Shown: positions 1 to 5,761 of the stretch, piece after piece
How the letters are laid out: the number at the start of each line of letters is the position of its first letter
Numbering within the stretch: position 1 is the first letter of the stretch
The notes under the pieces: generated by a model
What the model was told of the DNA's origin: nothing
Databases searched by the model: none
What the model saw: the letters and a program-made list of their open reading frames with translations, nothing else
Source of the DNA: Methanosarcinales archaeon
GTDB taxonomy: Archaea; Halobacteriota; Syntropharchaeia; Alkanophagales; Methanospirareceae
Assembly: GCA_025464645.1 (NCBI GenBank)
Contig: JAODGF010000094.1
Span: 1 to 5,761 of the forward strand
DNA length: 5,761 bases
Direction of reading: 5' to 3'
Translations under genes and position numbers: made by a program

Positions 1-64
1 AATTATAGCCATAATTAATTGCAAAATGGAAAGTGCAAGTGCAATTTTGGCTTTTTGCCCTTAG
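1..64. other. AT-rich non-coding end, 3' flank of the helicase gene
   Basis: No reading frame of note is visible here. The stretch holds small AT-rich inverted repeats: AATTAT at 1-6 with ATAATT at 11-16, and AATTGCA at 17-23 with TGCAATT at 40-46. It also holds a tandem AAGTGC pair at 31-42 and a weak GGC/GCC hairpin with a T5 loop at 49-59. Leftward transcripts of the helicase would run out into this sequence, so it could contain the terminator. However, no convincing U-rich run follows a stable stem on the minus strand, so I do not call one. Whatever lies further left is outside the window. Confidence 0.4.
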
Positions 65-1975
65 CTATTTAAAAAAGTTCTTTGCGAACTCCTCTGCTCT
101 ATCTGTAAGTTTCACGTTGTAATCCGAGGGAAGGCAGTTTTTATACGGGTATCTTGCAAATCGGTAATCCATCAGAATGATGATACAGCGGTCATGCTCG
201 CTTCTTATGCCCCTGCCAGCCGCTTGCAACACCTTTGTTATCGCAGGGTAGTAGTACCCATAAAGCCTTCCCTTTTCAGCGCCGTATTTCCCTGCATAAT
301 AGCCCTCAATCGTTTTTACCTCCAGCGTTGGCGGACTTAACGGCAATCCAACCACGATAATCGCCTTTAATATATTGGATTCGTAATCCATACCTTCGGA
401 GAGCGAACCGCCCTGCACGGCGAGCAATATCCCCGCATCATTATCTCTTAGCATCTCATATAACCGGTTCTTCTCCTCTTTCTTCATCTCTCTCCGCTCT
501 TCTACCGCCCTTCTTCTTACTTCCGGTGGTAAATGCGCGGAAATGCTTTTTAGAAGCGCATAAGAGGGAAAGAAGACAGCCATGCCCCCTCGCATGTATT
601 TAGCCACTTCCCCAATCTTCTCAGCCACCTTTCGGTACATTCTCTCACTTCTTTCCGTATATTTCGTCGTAAGCTCTTCAGTAACGACAATCAGTCGGTT
701 TTCATCGGGAAAGGGCGACTTATATTCTCTTAAAACAATTTCCTTACCTTTTATCCTATCCGGGGATGCGCCTAAAACGTCAGCGTACATCTCGGTTGGA
801 CACAGCGTACCGCTCATCATTATGGTAGAATGCGCTCTTGCGAATATCGGCTCGCTTATTACAGAAGGGTCGAGGAGTTTGAAGCAAAGAGAGGGGTTCT
901 CCTGCTGTGAAAGAGAAAAAATCCGTAAGCATTTCTCTTCTGTCCTCCAACCGTCAAGGAAATCAGCAACACTGAGAATGTTCCTTTGAACTAACTCATT
1001 TTTATATTTATTTCTCCCGCCGTCACTGCCAGTAGTCTCAAAGTCTTTCGCAATGTTCCTGAGCGAGTTTACAAACTCATCATAGCTTATCGCTTCTATT
1101 CGCCTCCTCAGCACCTTCTCTATCTCTTCAACCAGAAAACCTTTATCCACGTTCATCTCTTGCTTTTTGTTCCTTCTCGCTTCCATAGCCAATTTCGTGA
1201 ATATCCTCTCCAATTCCATCAGATTGCCCTGCATCTCGCGGTCTATATACCTGATACCCCGTGTTGCACCGGTTACGATGCTCATTCGCAATTCACTGCT
1301 GAGATTGTTCCTTATACGGTCCGGGAGGTTATGAGCCTCGTCAACGATTACTATGAGGTCCTCCAACCCTCTTTCTATTTTCTCCAATACCCTCTCTGTG
1401 ATGTCCACGGCGAAGAGATAATTATAATCGCAGACGAGCACGTCAGCACTCCCTGCAATCTCTAAAGCCGCCTTATAAGGACACACTCCTCTTCCTGTAC
1501 ACCAGCGGCATAGCTCCTCCACGTGCATTATCTCCTCTTTTATCCGCAGCAATGCTTCATCATCACGTTTCATGAAATAGCGGCATCGCTTGTTCTTCTG
1601 CTCGGACTTGCAAAATTCGTTGAATAGTGAGTAATACTCCTGGTATATGGATGTCGCTCTTGGGCACATAGACTGCTTTGAAGTGACATCAACAGCCACG
1701 AAATTGAGTTTCGCATGCCCCTTTATCAACCTGAGCGTATCAATTGCGATTTTGTGCTGACTGCGCTTGGAAGTGAGGAAAAAAACCGTTTTTTCGTTCT
1801 CGATTGCGTATTCCAAAGCAGGAACGAGAACAGCGACTGTTTTTCCTATCCCGGTAGGTGCATGAGCAATGAGTATATTCCCGCCCTCGACGGCGTGTTT
1901 TACATCTTCCATGAACTCCCTTTGCCCTTTTCTTATTGAAGAGAAAGGAAAAAGGGAAGGTTTATCATTTTCCAT
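65..1975 (-). CDS. xpd: XPD/Rad3-family (COG1199, DEAD_2) 5'-3' DNA helicase with iron-sulfur domain
   Basis: Complete 636-aa superfamily 2 helicase, a normal length for archaeal XPD. Visible motifs in order are: a Q-like FPFSSIRKGQ segment (9-18); Walker A HAPTGIGKT (38-46, Lys45); a cysteine-rich insertion (C104, C122, C131, C156, C159, C165), where XPD enzymes bind a [4Fe-4S] cluster; CDYNYLF (182-188); Walker B DEAH (212-215); SGT motif III (388-390); FFPSY (468-472); motif V GGSLSEGMDY (522-531); and motif VI QAAGRGIR (584-591, Arg588 and Arg591). In this family ATP hydrolysis drives 5'-3' unwinding, and the cluster domain helps separate the strands. Archaeal XPD is thought to act in DNA repair or replication-linked processes. 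The start ATG (complement of 1973-1975) follows a minus-strand leader with no strong Shine-Dalgarno sequence, so a leaderless or short-leader mRNA is possible. The stop is TAG at 65-67. The gene is divergent from mmp5, with no functional link evident. A DinG-like paralogue annotation is the main alternative; the family call is firm. Confidence 0.93.
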   Translation of the reverse strand: MENDKPSLFPFSSIRKGQREFMEDVKHAVEGGNILIAHAPTGIGKTVAVLVPALEYAIENEKTVFFLTSKRSQHKIAIDTLRLIKGHAKLNFVAVDVTSKQSMCPRATSIYQEYYSLFNEFCKSEQKNKRCRYFMKRDDEALLRIKEEIMHVEELCRWCTGRGVCPYKAALEIAGSADVLVCDYNYLFAVDITERVLEKIERGLEDLIVIVDEAHNLPDRIRNNLSSELRMSIVTGATRGIRYIDREMQGNLMELERIFTKLAMEARRNKKQEMNVDKGFLVEEIEKVLRRRIEAISYDEFVNSLRNIAKDFETTGSDGGRNKYKNELVQRNILSVADFLDGWRTEEKCLRIFSLSQQENPSLCFKLLDPSVISEPIFARAHSTIMMSGTLCPTEMYADVLGASPDRIKGKEIVLREYKSPFPDENRLIVVTEELTTKYTERSERMYRKVAEKIGEVAKYMRGGMAVFFPSYALLKSISAHLPPEVRRRAVEERREMKKEEKNRLYEMLRDNDAGILLAVQGGSLSEGMDYESNILKAIIVVGLPLSPPTLEVKTIEGYYAGKYGAEKGRLYGYYYPAITKVLQAAGRGIRSEHDRCIIILMDYRFARYPYKNCLPSDYNVKLTDRAEEFAKNFFK

Positions 1976-1994
1976 GCGGATTTGGAGATTGTAA

Positions 1995-2052
1995 ATTTAG
2001 TAAAAATAGATAACTTTTTACATATTTTAAGTTAAATTAAGATATATTACAG
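1995..2052. promoter_or_regulatory. Candidate divergent archaeal promoter region (shared TATA-like block)
   Basis: The 101-bp gap between the divergent helicase and mmp5 genes is very AT-rich. Around 2016-2030 (TTTTACATATTTTAA) it reads as a TATA-like element on either strand. For the plus strand, a start site about 25 bp downstream (near 2046-2052) would leave a short leader containing the Shine-Dalgarno sequence at 2061-2066. For the minus strand, TTAAAATATG read from about 2030 would place a start near 2000, giving the helicase a leader of about 25 nt. A second AT block, AGATATATT at 2040-2048, sits too close to the mmp5 Shine-Dalgarno to be its TATA box. The assignment rests only on base composition and spacing. 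Confidence 0.35.
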
Positions 2053-2060
2053 AAACAACG

Positions 2061-2066
2061 AGGAGG
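2061..2066 (+). promoter_or_regulatory. Strong Shine-Dalgarno site for mmp5
   Basis: AGGAGG lies 10 bases upstream of the ATG at 2077. It is a near-perfect match to the archaeal 16S rRNA 3' end, and it fixes the mmp5 start. The helicase gene on the other strand has nothing comparable, so the two divergent genes probably differ in how translation starts. Confidence 0.8.
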
Positions 2067-2076
2067 AAGATATAAA

Positions 2077-2526
2077 ATGAAAGTACTGGTATATCCGCCA
2101 AATAGCATGATATTGTCGGATTTGGTGGAAAGAGGAGGACATGAAGCAGTGGTATTGATGAAGGAAATAAGCAAACATGTAAGGGATGCAGAAATAGACG
2201 CACCACCAATAAATATCACCGAGGAAGACCTGAAAAGGGCGTTGAGATATGTTTCAGTAGAAGAACCTGCGGGCTTAAAAGGGAGAATAGGGCTGCTCGC
2301 TCCGCTGCTGGAGAAAGCAGAAGCATCGATAATACTGAGTGATGCACCTCCTACTTTTGGCTGTATGGGCTGTGCCGTCGCAGATGAATTCTTCAAGTTC
2401 TTGATAAGAAAGCGAGAGATACCGACGTTGGAAGTGAAGTATGAAGGTGGGGAAAAGATGGAAGAGATGGTATCAGAGATAACGGAGTTTTTAGAGCGGT
2501 TATCGAGGGAAGAGAAGAAGGGATAA
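2077..2526 (+). CDS. mmp5: Methanogenesis marker protein 5 (DUF2112 family)
   Basis: 149-aa soluble protein recognised as methanogenesis marker 5, a small family found almost only in archaea with methyl-coenzyme M reductase; its biochemical role is not established. Recognition rests on the N-terminal KVLVYPPNSMILSDLVER pattern (2-19), the VRDAEIDAPPINITEED segment (35-51), the GLKGRIGLLAPLLEKAEA stretch (66-83) and the DAPPTFGCMGC motif (89-99). C96-x-x-C99 is a possible metal, iron-sulfur or redox site. The C-terminus (about 125-149) is a charged helix. There is no signal peptide or membrane segment, so it should be cytosolic. The start is secured by AGGAGG 10 bases upstream. It is followed after 7 bp by mmp15, almost certainly in the same transcript. 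mmp5 and mmp15 also cluster with other marker genes (3, 6, 7, 17) in methanogens, which supports a joint role around MCR maturation or activation. That role is inferred from context. Confidence 0.85.
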   Translation: MKVLVYPPNSMILSDLVERGGHEAVVLMKEISKHVRDAEIDAPPINITEEDLKRALRYVSVEEPAGLKGRIGLLAPLLEKAEASIILSDAPPTFGCMGCAVADEFFKFLIRKREIPTLEVKYEGGEKMEEMVSEITEFLERLSREEKKG

Positions 2527-2533
2527 AATAAAA

Positions 2534-3760
2534 ATGACGAAAGTTGCGCAGATTTCTTGTGGGACAGAATACAGTGGGATTCAGTGGATGCTGAACGACA
2601 TCGCGGAGCAGGTAGGTATCGAATTGGTCTATCCCGAGATGGAGTTATCGAAAGTGGAGCTGGCGTGTAAAGAGATTGGATTTGAAGCGGAAAGCCCTTC
2701 TCTAAACATGATGATAGCGAGAGCAGTATCTATGTTAGATGACCCGACGATAAAAGGCGCTTTGCTTCTCACCTGTTTCAAATGTTCAGAAGGAACGATT
2801 GTAAAAGACACGATAAGGAAGTATCTGCATGAGAAAACAGATATACCGATTATTTTGTATTCAAACGTGGAGAAGCCAAAGGAGATAGAGATATTCTCGC
2901 GATTAGAGGCGCTGAAGACGCTGATAGCAAGGAAGACGCTTTTGATGCGTGAGAAGCAAGAAGGGACAACAATTGGTGTTGATTCCGGCTCCTCTACTAC
3001 AAAGGCAGTGGTAATGCGCGATGATGAAATAGTAGGGGAAGGATGGCTGCCAACGACCGACCCGATAAAAAGTGCGGATGATGCGATAGAGGCGGCGTTA
3101 AAAGAAGCAGGGATTCCAGAAAAGGAGGTAGACGCCATTGGCGTAACTGGACACGGGCGAGAACTCGTAAGTGAACACGTAAAGGCGGACTTAAGTTTAG
3201 AAGAAGTGAGTGTAGTATCAAAAGGAGCTGCTTTGCTTTCTAAACGACACAAAGGCGATGCAACGGTGATAGACATAGGTGGGATGAACAATAAGCTGAT
3301 CCTGATGCGAGATGGAATAGCAAATACGTTTAATTTGGGTGGTATTTGCGGTGGCTCGTCTGGTAGGTTCTTAGAAGTGGCGGCTCACAGGTTGGATGTG
3401 GACATCTCAAAGCTGGGGCAGCTTGCGATGAAGTCGAAGGTAAAGAAAGGGGAGGAGGAATTTGAGTTACAGAGCTATTGCATGGTATTTGGCATACAAA
3501 GCCTTGTCGTTGCTCTCGCTTCTGGAGTAAAAAGGGAAGACGTAGCTGCGGCGGCATGCCGCTCAGTCGCAACACAGGTATATGAGAATCAGATACGGGA
3601 GATGGAAGTTAGACCACCGGTTATTTTTGTTGGTGGTGTGTCATTGGTAGAGGGAGTGAAGCGAGAATTTGAGGATATGCTCGGCGTTGAGATAATTGTA
3701 CCGCCTTATTCGCAGCATGCGGGAGCGGTTGGCATTGCTACGCTTGTGTCGGGTGTTTAG
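2534..3760 (+). CDS. mmp15: Methanogenesis marker protein 15, ASKHA-fold ATPase related to 2-hydroxyacyl-CoA dehydratase activators
   Basis: 408 aa, full length for the family. Residues 1-140 form a domain specific to this family, with ISCGTEYSG (7-15, Cys9), PSLNMMIARA (55-64) and a TCFKCSEG Cys pair (C81, C84). Residues 145-408 form a BadF/BadG/BcrA/BcrD-type ATPase: phosphate-1 loop GVDSGSSTTKAV (148-159), VTGHGR (204-209), phosphate-2 DIGG (247-250), GGICGGSSGRFLE (269-281) and adenosine motif VIFVGGVS (363-370). Cys272 and Cys316 (SYCMVFGIQS) fall where activators such as HgdC carry the two cysteines that bind one [4Fe-4S] cluster across a dimer. The seen motifs suggest an ATP-driven electron donor or conformational switch. 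The family's actual substrate is unknown; MCR activation or cofactor maturation is an inference from its restriction to MCR archaea. It is translated 7 bp after mmp5. Purine-rich sequence at the end of mmp5 (about 2508-2522) can act as its ribosome binding site. Confidence 0.88.
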   Translation: MTKVAQISCGTEYSGIQWMLNDIAEQVGIELVYPEMELSKVELACKEIGFEAESPSLNMMIARAVSMLDDPTIKGALLLTCFKCSEGTIVKDTIRKYLHEKTDIPIILYSNVEKPKEIEIFSRLEALKTLIARKTLLMREKQEGTTIGVDSGSSTTKAVVMRDDEIVGEGWLPTTDPIKSADDAIEAALKEAGIPEKEVDAIGVTGHGRELVSEHVKADLSLEEVSVVSKGAALLSKRHKGDATVIDIGGMNNKLILMRDGIANTFNLGGICGGSSGRFLEVAAHRLDVDISKLGQLAMKSKVKKGEEEFELQSYCMVFGIQSLVVALASGVKREDVAAAACRSVATQVYENQIREMEVRPPVIFVGGVSLVEGVKREFEDMLGVEIIVPPYSQHAGAVGIATLVSGV

Positions 3761-3785
3761 TTGTTCACTTCTTCTTACACTTTTC
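3761..3785 (+). terminator. Possible pyrimidine-rich terminator after mmp15
   Basis: Directly after the mmp15 stop codon (TAG, 3758-3760) the plus strand is strongly pyrimidine-rich, with several short T runs and ending in TTTT near 3781-3784. Archaeal RNA polymerase often terminates at U-rich stretches without a hairpin. The T runs here are interrupted by C and A, so the call is weak. Confidence 0.25.
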
Positions 3786-3805
3786 AATGCTTTGACCCCA
3801 TCGTT

Positions 3806-3838
3806 TGAAGAAACAACCGGGAGTTTCTTCATGCGGTT
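3806..3838. other. Perfect 9-bp inverted repeat with pseudoknot-capable loop
   Basis: TGAAGAAAC (3806-3814) and GTTTCTTCA (3823-3831) are exact reverse complements around an 8-nt loop, AACCGGGA. The first five loop bases, AACCG (3815-3819), are also complementary to CGGTT at 3834-3838, just past the stem. An RNA from this strand could therefore form an H-type pseudoknot. No T tract follows, so it is not a classic intrinsic terminator. It lies alone in the gap between mmp15 and the restriction-modification gene. It might be an mRNA 3'-end structure, a protein-binding operator for the downstream gene, or chance. The complementarity is seen directly; the function is unknown. Confidence 0.45.
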
Positions 3839-3927
3839 ACCTCAATTATTGAAGTGAATTTGTGGGAAGATGTAAGTGCCGTTTCTACATCCGCAATAAT
3901 TCCCAACTCTTTAAACCACTATTTGTC

Positions 3928-3971
3928 TTTTATGATTAAAAAGTGTTTGCAAATAAATATAAAGAATAAGG
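3928..3971 (+). promoter_or_regulatory. Candidate promoter and start region of the restriction-modification gene
   Basis: AT-rich sequence upstream of the ATG at 3972 includes CTTTTATGATTAAA (3928-3940 region) and AAATAAATATAAA (3951-3963). The first could be a TATA element placing transcription start near 3960. The gene would then be leaderless or nearly so, which fits the absence of a well-spaced Shine-Dalgarno sequence: only AAGG directly touches the ATG. An in-frame TAA at 3960-3962 rules out a start further upstream. The exact promoter element is uncertain. Confidence 0.3.
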
Positions 3972-5761
3972 ATGGTAAAACCAGACAAACGATTAGATTT
4001 AGGATTCGATGCAAAGGCAATTACGAAGAGAATAAAAAGATATGTGACGAAAGCGAGCACCGAAGAAGACCTGAAGATAAAAGTTGAGAGTTGGCTACAA
4101 GAGGTAATCTCCAAGTTTTTTGAGCCCGGGGAAGAGCCAGAGGTGGCTTATGAGCACCGAACAAAGATTTCAGGCAGAAGAGAGGATGCGCTCTACGGAA
4201 CGGTGATCATCGAATACAAAGCGCCGAAGAAATTAGCAGGTGCCGAGTTTGAGAAAGCGAAAGAGCAAATCGAAGATTATATCAAAGAAGAAGCAGGTGG
4301 CAAGCCAGAAAATTTTGGTAAGTTTTTCGGTGTGATTTTAGACGGCTATAAAATCTCGTTCGTAAAGTTCAGAAGGAATCAATGGATGGCGAATGAAGCT
4401 GTGGACGTGAGCGAGGAGACCGTTCACACACTATTGGAAGCCATCATAGCATTGAAAAGAAAAGCAATCGATGCGGATTTCTTATTGACTGATTTCGGTC
4501 CTGAGAGCGAAACGAGTGAGAAGGTCATTTCTGTTTTATACGAAACGTTGGAGAAGTCGAAGTCATCGAGAACGGAAATGCTTTTTCGGGATTGGAAACG
4601 TGTGTTTTCGCAGGTCTGTGCATACTCGCCGGGCAAGCTGGAAGGGTTGGTAAAGCATTATGGAGTAGCAAGAGGTAAGAAGGTGGACGTGGAGAAGTTG
4701 ATGTTTGCGGTTCATACTTATTACACACTGGTGATGAAATTATTGACTTCAGAGGTGATTTCGTTCTTCAATCCTGTTTTCGGGTCACCGTTACAGCGAA
4801 TAGAGAGTGCGTATTACCGAAGTAGAGCAGATTTGAGGGCGGAGCTGCTCCAGTTGGAGGAAGGAGGTATAATTGCAAAGATAGGAATAAGGAACTTTTT
4901 AGAAGCTGACTATTTCGCATGGTACTTAGACGACTGGAACGAAGAAGTAGTGAACGGTGTGATTGAAATAGTAAGGAAGCTAAGCGATTACGACCCTGCA
5001 ACGGTTGAGTTGGACCCTGATAGAGTAAAGGATTTGTTCAAGCGGTTGTATCAGAATCTGGTGCCGAAGCGCGTGAGGCACGACCTTGGCGAGTATTTCA
5101 CACCGGATTGGCTTGCGGAACTCGTGCTGAAGGAAGCGGAATACGATGGCAACTTAGAGAAGAGGGTTCTTGACCCTGCTTGTGGTTCCGGGACGTTCCT
5201 GGTGCAGGCAATAAAGGAAGCAAAGGATTATGCGGAAGAGCATTTCGTAACCGATAAAAGCGAGTTGTTGAGGAGAATAGTGCATAATGTAGTGGGTATT
5301 GATCTAAACCCGTTAGCGGTTCTGGCATCAAGAGCGAATTATGTAATCGCACTGGGTGATTTGATCAGATATATTCCAAAAGGGGGCGTGGAGATTCCTG
5401 TTTATCTTGCGGATTCTATTCTGGTGAGCAGGAAGGTGAAGTTCACGGGAGAATGGGAAGTTTATTTAACGACAAGCGAAGGTGAGTTCTCTGTACCGCA
5501 TGAAGTGATAGATAAAAACTTGCTGTCAAATGTGCTTGGTGTGATAGAAACCTGTGTGAGGGGCGATTACAGTGAAAGTGAATTTGAGAAACTGATAGAG
5601 AAGGATATTGCGGGTTTGAAAGAAGAAACCATAGCATCTTTGGAGGAACTCTACGCTAAAATAAAGAAATTGGAGACGGAAGGTAAGAACAAGATTTGGA
5701 CAAGATTGCTTAAGAATTCATTTGCGCCTTTGTTGATGGGCAAGTTTGATTTCGTGGTGGG
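3972..5761 (+). CDS. Single-chain (type IIG-like) restriction-modification enzyme, Eco57I-type N6-adenine methyltransferase; 3' end beyond window
   Basis: An uninterrupted frame of 596 codons plus two bases runs off the right edge. The N-terminal part (about 30-130) has a nuclease-like arrangement: Glu61 in AYEHR, Asp72 in RREDALYG, then IIEYKAP with Glu81-x-Lys83. This is a plausible PD-(D/E)XK site. Residues about 140-365 are mainly helical, with NFLEADYFAWYLDDW at 308-322. The methyltransferase part starts with DLGEYFTPDW (371-380). It continues with SAM-binding motif I DPACGSGTF (401-409), GIDLNPLAV (442-450) and ALGDLI with Asp463. About 130 residues later comes GKFDFVVG, where the next residues should be the catalytic NPPx. 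Such enzymes bind one DNA site and both cut and methylate it; full members are usually about 1000 aa or more, so the target-recognition part is missing here. ATG 3972 is the only ATG after the in-frame TAA at 3960. Alternatives are a methylase-only protein with a degenerate nuclease, or a component of a larger defence system further right. Confidence 0.85.
   Translation, partial: MVKPDKRLDLGFDAKAITKRIKRYVTKASTEEDLKIKVESWLQEVISKFFEPGEEPEVAYEHRTKISGRREDALYGTVIIEYKAPKKLAGAEFEKAKEQIEDYIKEEAGGKPENFGKFFGVILDGYKISFVKFRRNQWMANEAVDVSEETVHTLLEAIIALKRKAIDADFLLTDFGPESETSEKVISVLYETLEKSKSSRTEMLFRDWKRVFSQVCAYSPGKLEGLVKHYGVARGKKVDVEKLMFAVHTYYTLVMKLLTSEVISFFNPVFGSPLQRIESAYYRSRADLRAELLQLEEGGIIAKIGIRNFLEADYFAWYLDDWNEEVVNGVIEIVRKLSDYDPATVELDPDRVKDLFKRLYQNLVPKRVRHDLGEYFTPDWLAELVLKEAEYDGNLEKRVLDPACGSGTFLVQAIKEAKDYAEEHFVTDKSELLRRIVHNVVGIDLNPLAVLASRANYVIALGDLIRYIPKGGVEIPVYLADSILVSRKVKFTGEWEVYLTTSEGEFSVPHEVIDKNLLSNVLGVIETCVRGDYSESEFEKLIEKDIAGLKEETIASLEELYAKIKKLETEGKNKIWTRLLKNSFAPLLMGKFDFVV

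Noticed and set aside
31..42. Tandem AAGTGC repeat and nearby AT-rich palindromes at the left edge
   Set aside because: Only two copies, and short palindromes are common in AT-rich DNA. Not enough for a repeat or terminator call.
582..1939. Several plus-strand open frames inside the helicase gene (582-989, 1160-1465, 1715-1939)
   Set aside because: They lie wholly opposite a helicase gene with every expected motif, and their translations show no recognisable domain.
2629..3575. Minus-strand open frames opposite mmp15, including one of 220 codons (2629-3291)
   Set aside because: They are antisense shadows of a well-supported gene; the translations are Ser/Pro-rich and low in complexity, as expected from reading the opposite strand.
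3831..3857. Eight-codon mini ORF (ATG at 3831, stop TGA) directly after the hairpin
   Set aside because: No Shine-Dalgarno sequence, and its length is well within chance. Its start lies inside the inverted repeat but nothing else supports translation.
3764..3858. 8-bp inverted repeat TTCACTTC (3764-3771) with GAAGTGAA (3851-3858) enclosing the hairpin
   Set aside because: At this spacing an 8-bp match in a gap of about 200 bp is expected by chance fairly often (roughly 0.3 times). It is not convincing as mobile-element ends, and I saw no target-site duplication.
3854..4087. 77-codon plus-strand open frame starting with GTG
   Set aside because: It overlaps the start of the restriction-modification gene in another frame, has no ribosome binding site, and resembles no protein family I know.
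4424..5637. Minus-strand open frames opposite the restriction-modification gene (4424-4636, 4525-4728, 4768-5001, 5098-5352, 5443-5637)
   Set aside because: All are antisense to a continuous frame with methyltransferase motifs I, GIDLNP and the lead-in to NPPx; none has its own recognisable features.
1..5761. CRISPR array, tRNA, rRNA, insertion sequence or phage genes
   Set aside because: I looked for regularly spaced repeats, cloverleaf-like segments and transposase or integrase motifs and saw none.

Overview
The window looks archaeal and comes from a lineage that uses methyl-coenzyme M reductase (MCR): a methanogen, or an ANME or other alkane-oxidising relative. The evidence is two adjacent genes recognised as methanogenesis marker protein 5 (2077-2526) and methanogenesis marker protein 15 (2534-3760). 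Both families are essentially confined to MCR-bearing archaea. An archaeal XPD/Rad3-type iron-sulfur helicase on the opposite strand and TATA-like promoter sequence between the divergent genes agree with this. The exact taxon cannot be fixed from this sequence.

Layout: 1-64 is a short AT-rich non-coding end. 65-1975 (minus) encodes a complete 636-aa XPD-like helicase. 1976-2076 is a 101-bp divergent intergenic region with a candidate bidirectional promoter and a strong Shine-Dalgarno sequence for the rightward genes. 2077-3760 (plus) is a two-gene operon, mmp5-mmp15, with a 7-bp gap. 3761-3971 is a 211-bp non-coding gap with a pyrimidine-rich stretch after mmp15 and a 9-bp stem whose loop can also pair downstream, as in a pseudoknot. 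3972 to the right edge is a long open frame that does not end in the window. It encodes a single-chain restriction-modification protein: an N-terminal PD-(D/E)XK nuclease-like motif, a helical linker and an Eco57I-type N6-adenine methyltransferase core. It is cut off one residue before the expected NPPx catalytic motif.

Functionally these are three unrelated units side by side: DNA repair or helicase, an MCR-associated accessory pair, and DNA defence or modification. The most interesting protein is MMP15. It combines a cysteine-containing N-terminal domain with an ASKHA ATPase that keeps both cysteine positions used for the bridging [4Fe-4S] cluster in 2-hydroxyacyl-CoA dehydratase activators. 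This suggests an ATP-driven low-potential electron-transfer role linked to MCR maturation or activation, with MMP5 as a likely partner. I found no CRISPR array, tRNA, rRNA, transposon or obvious phage gene.
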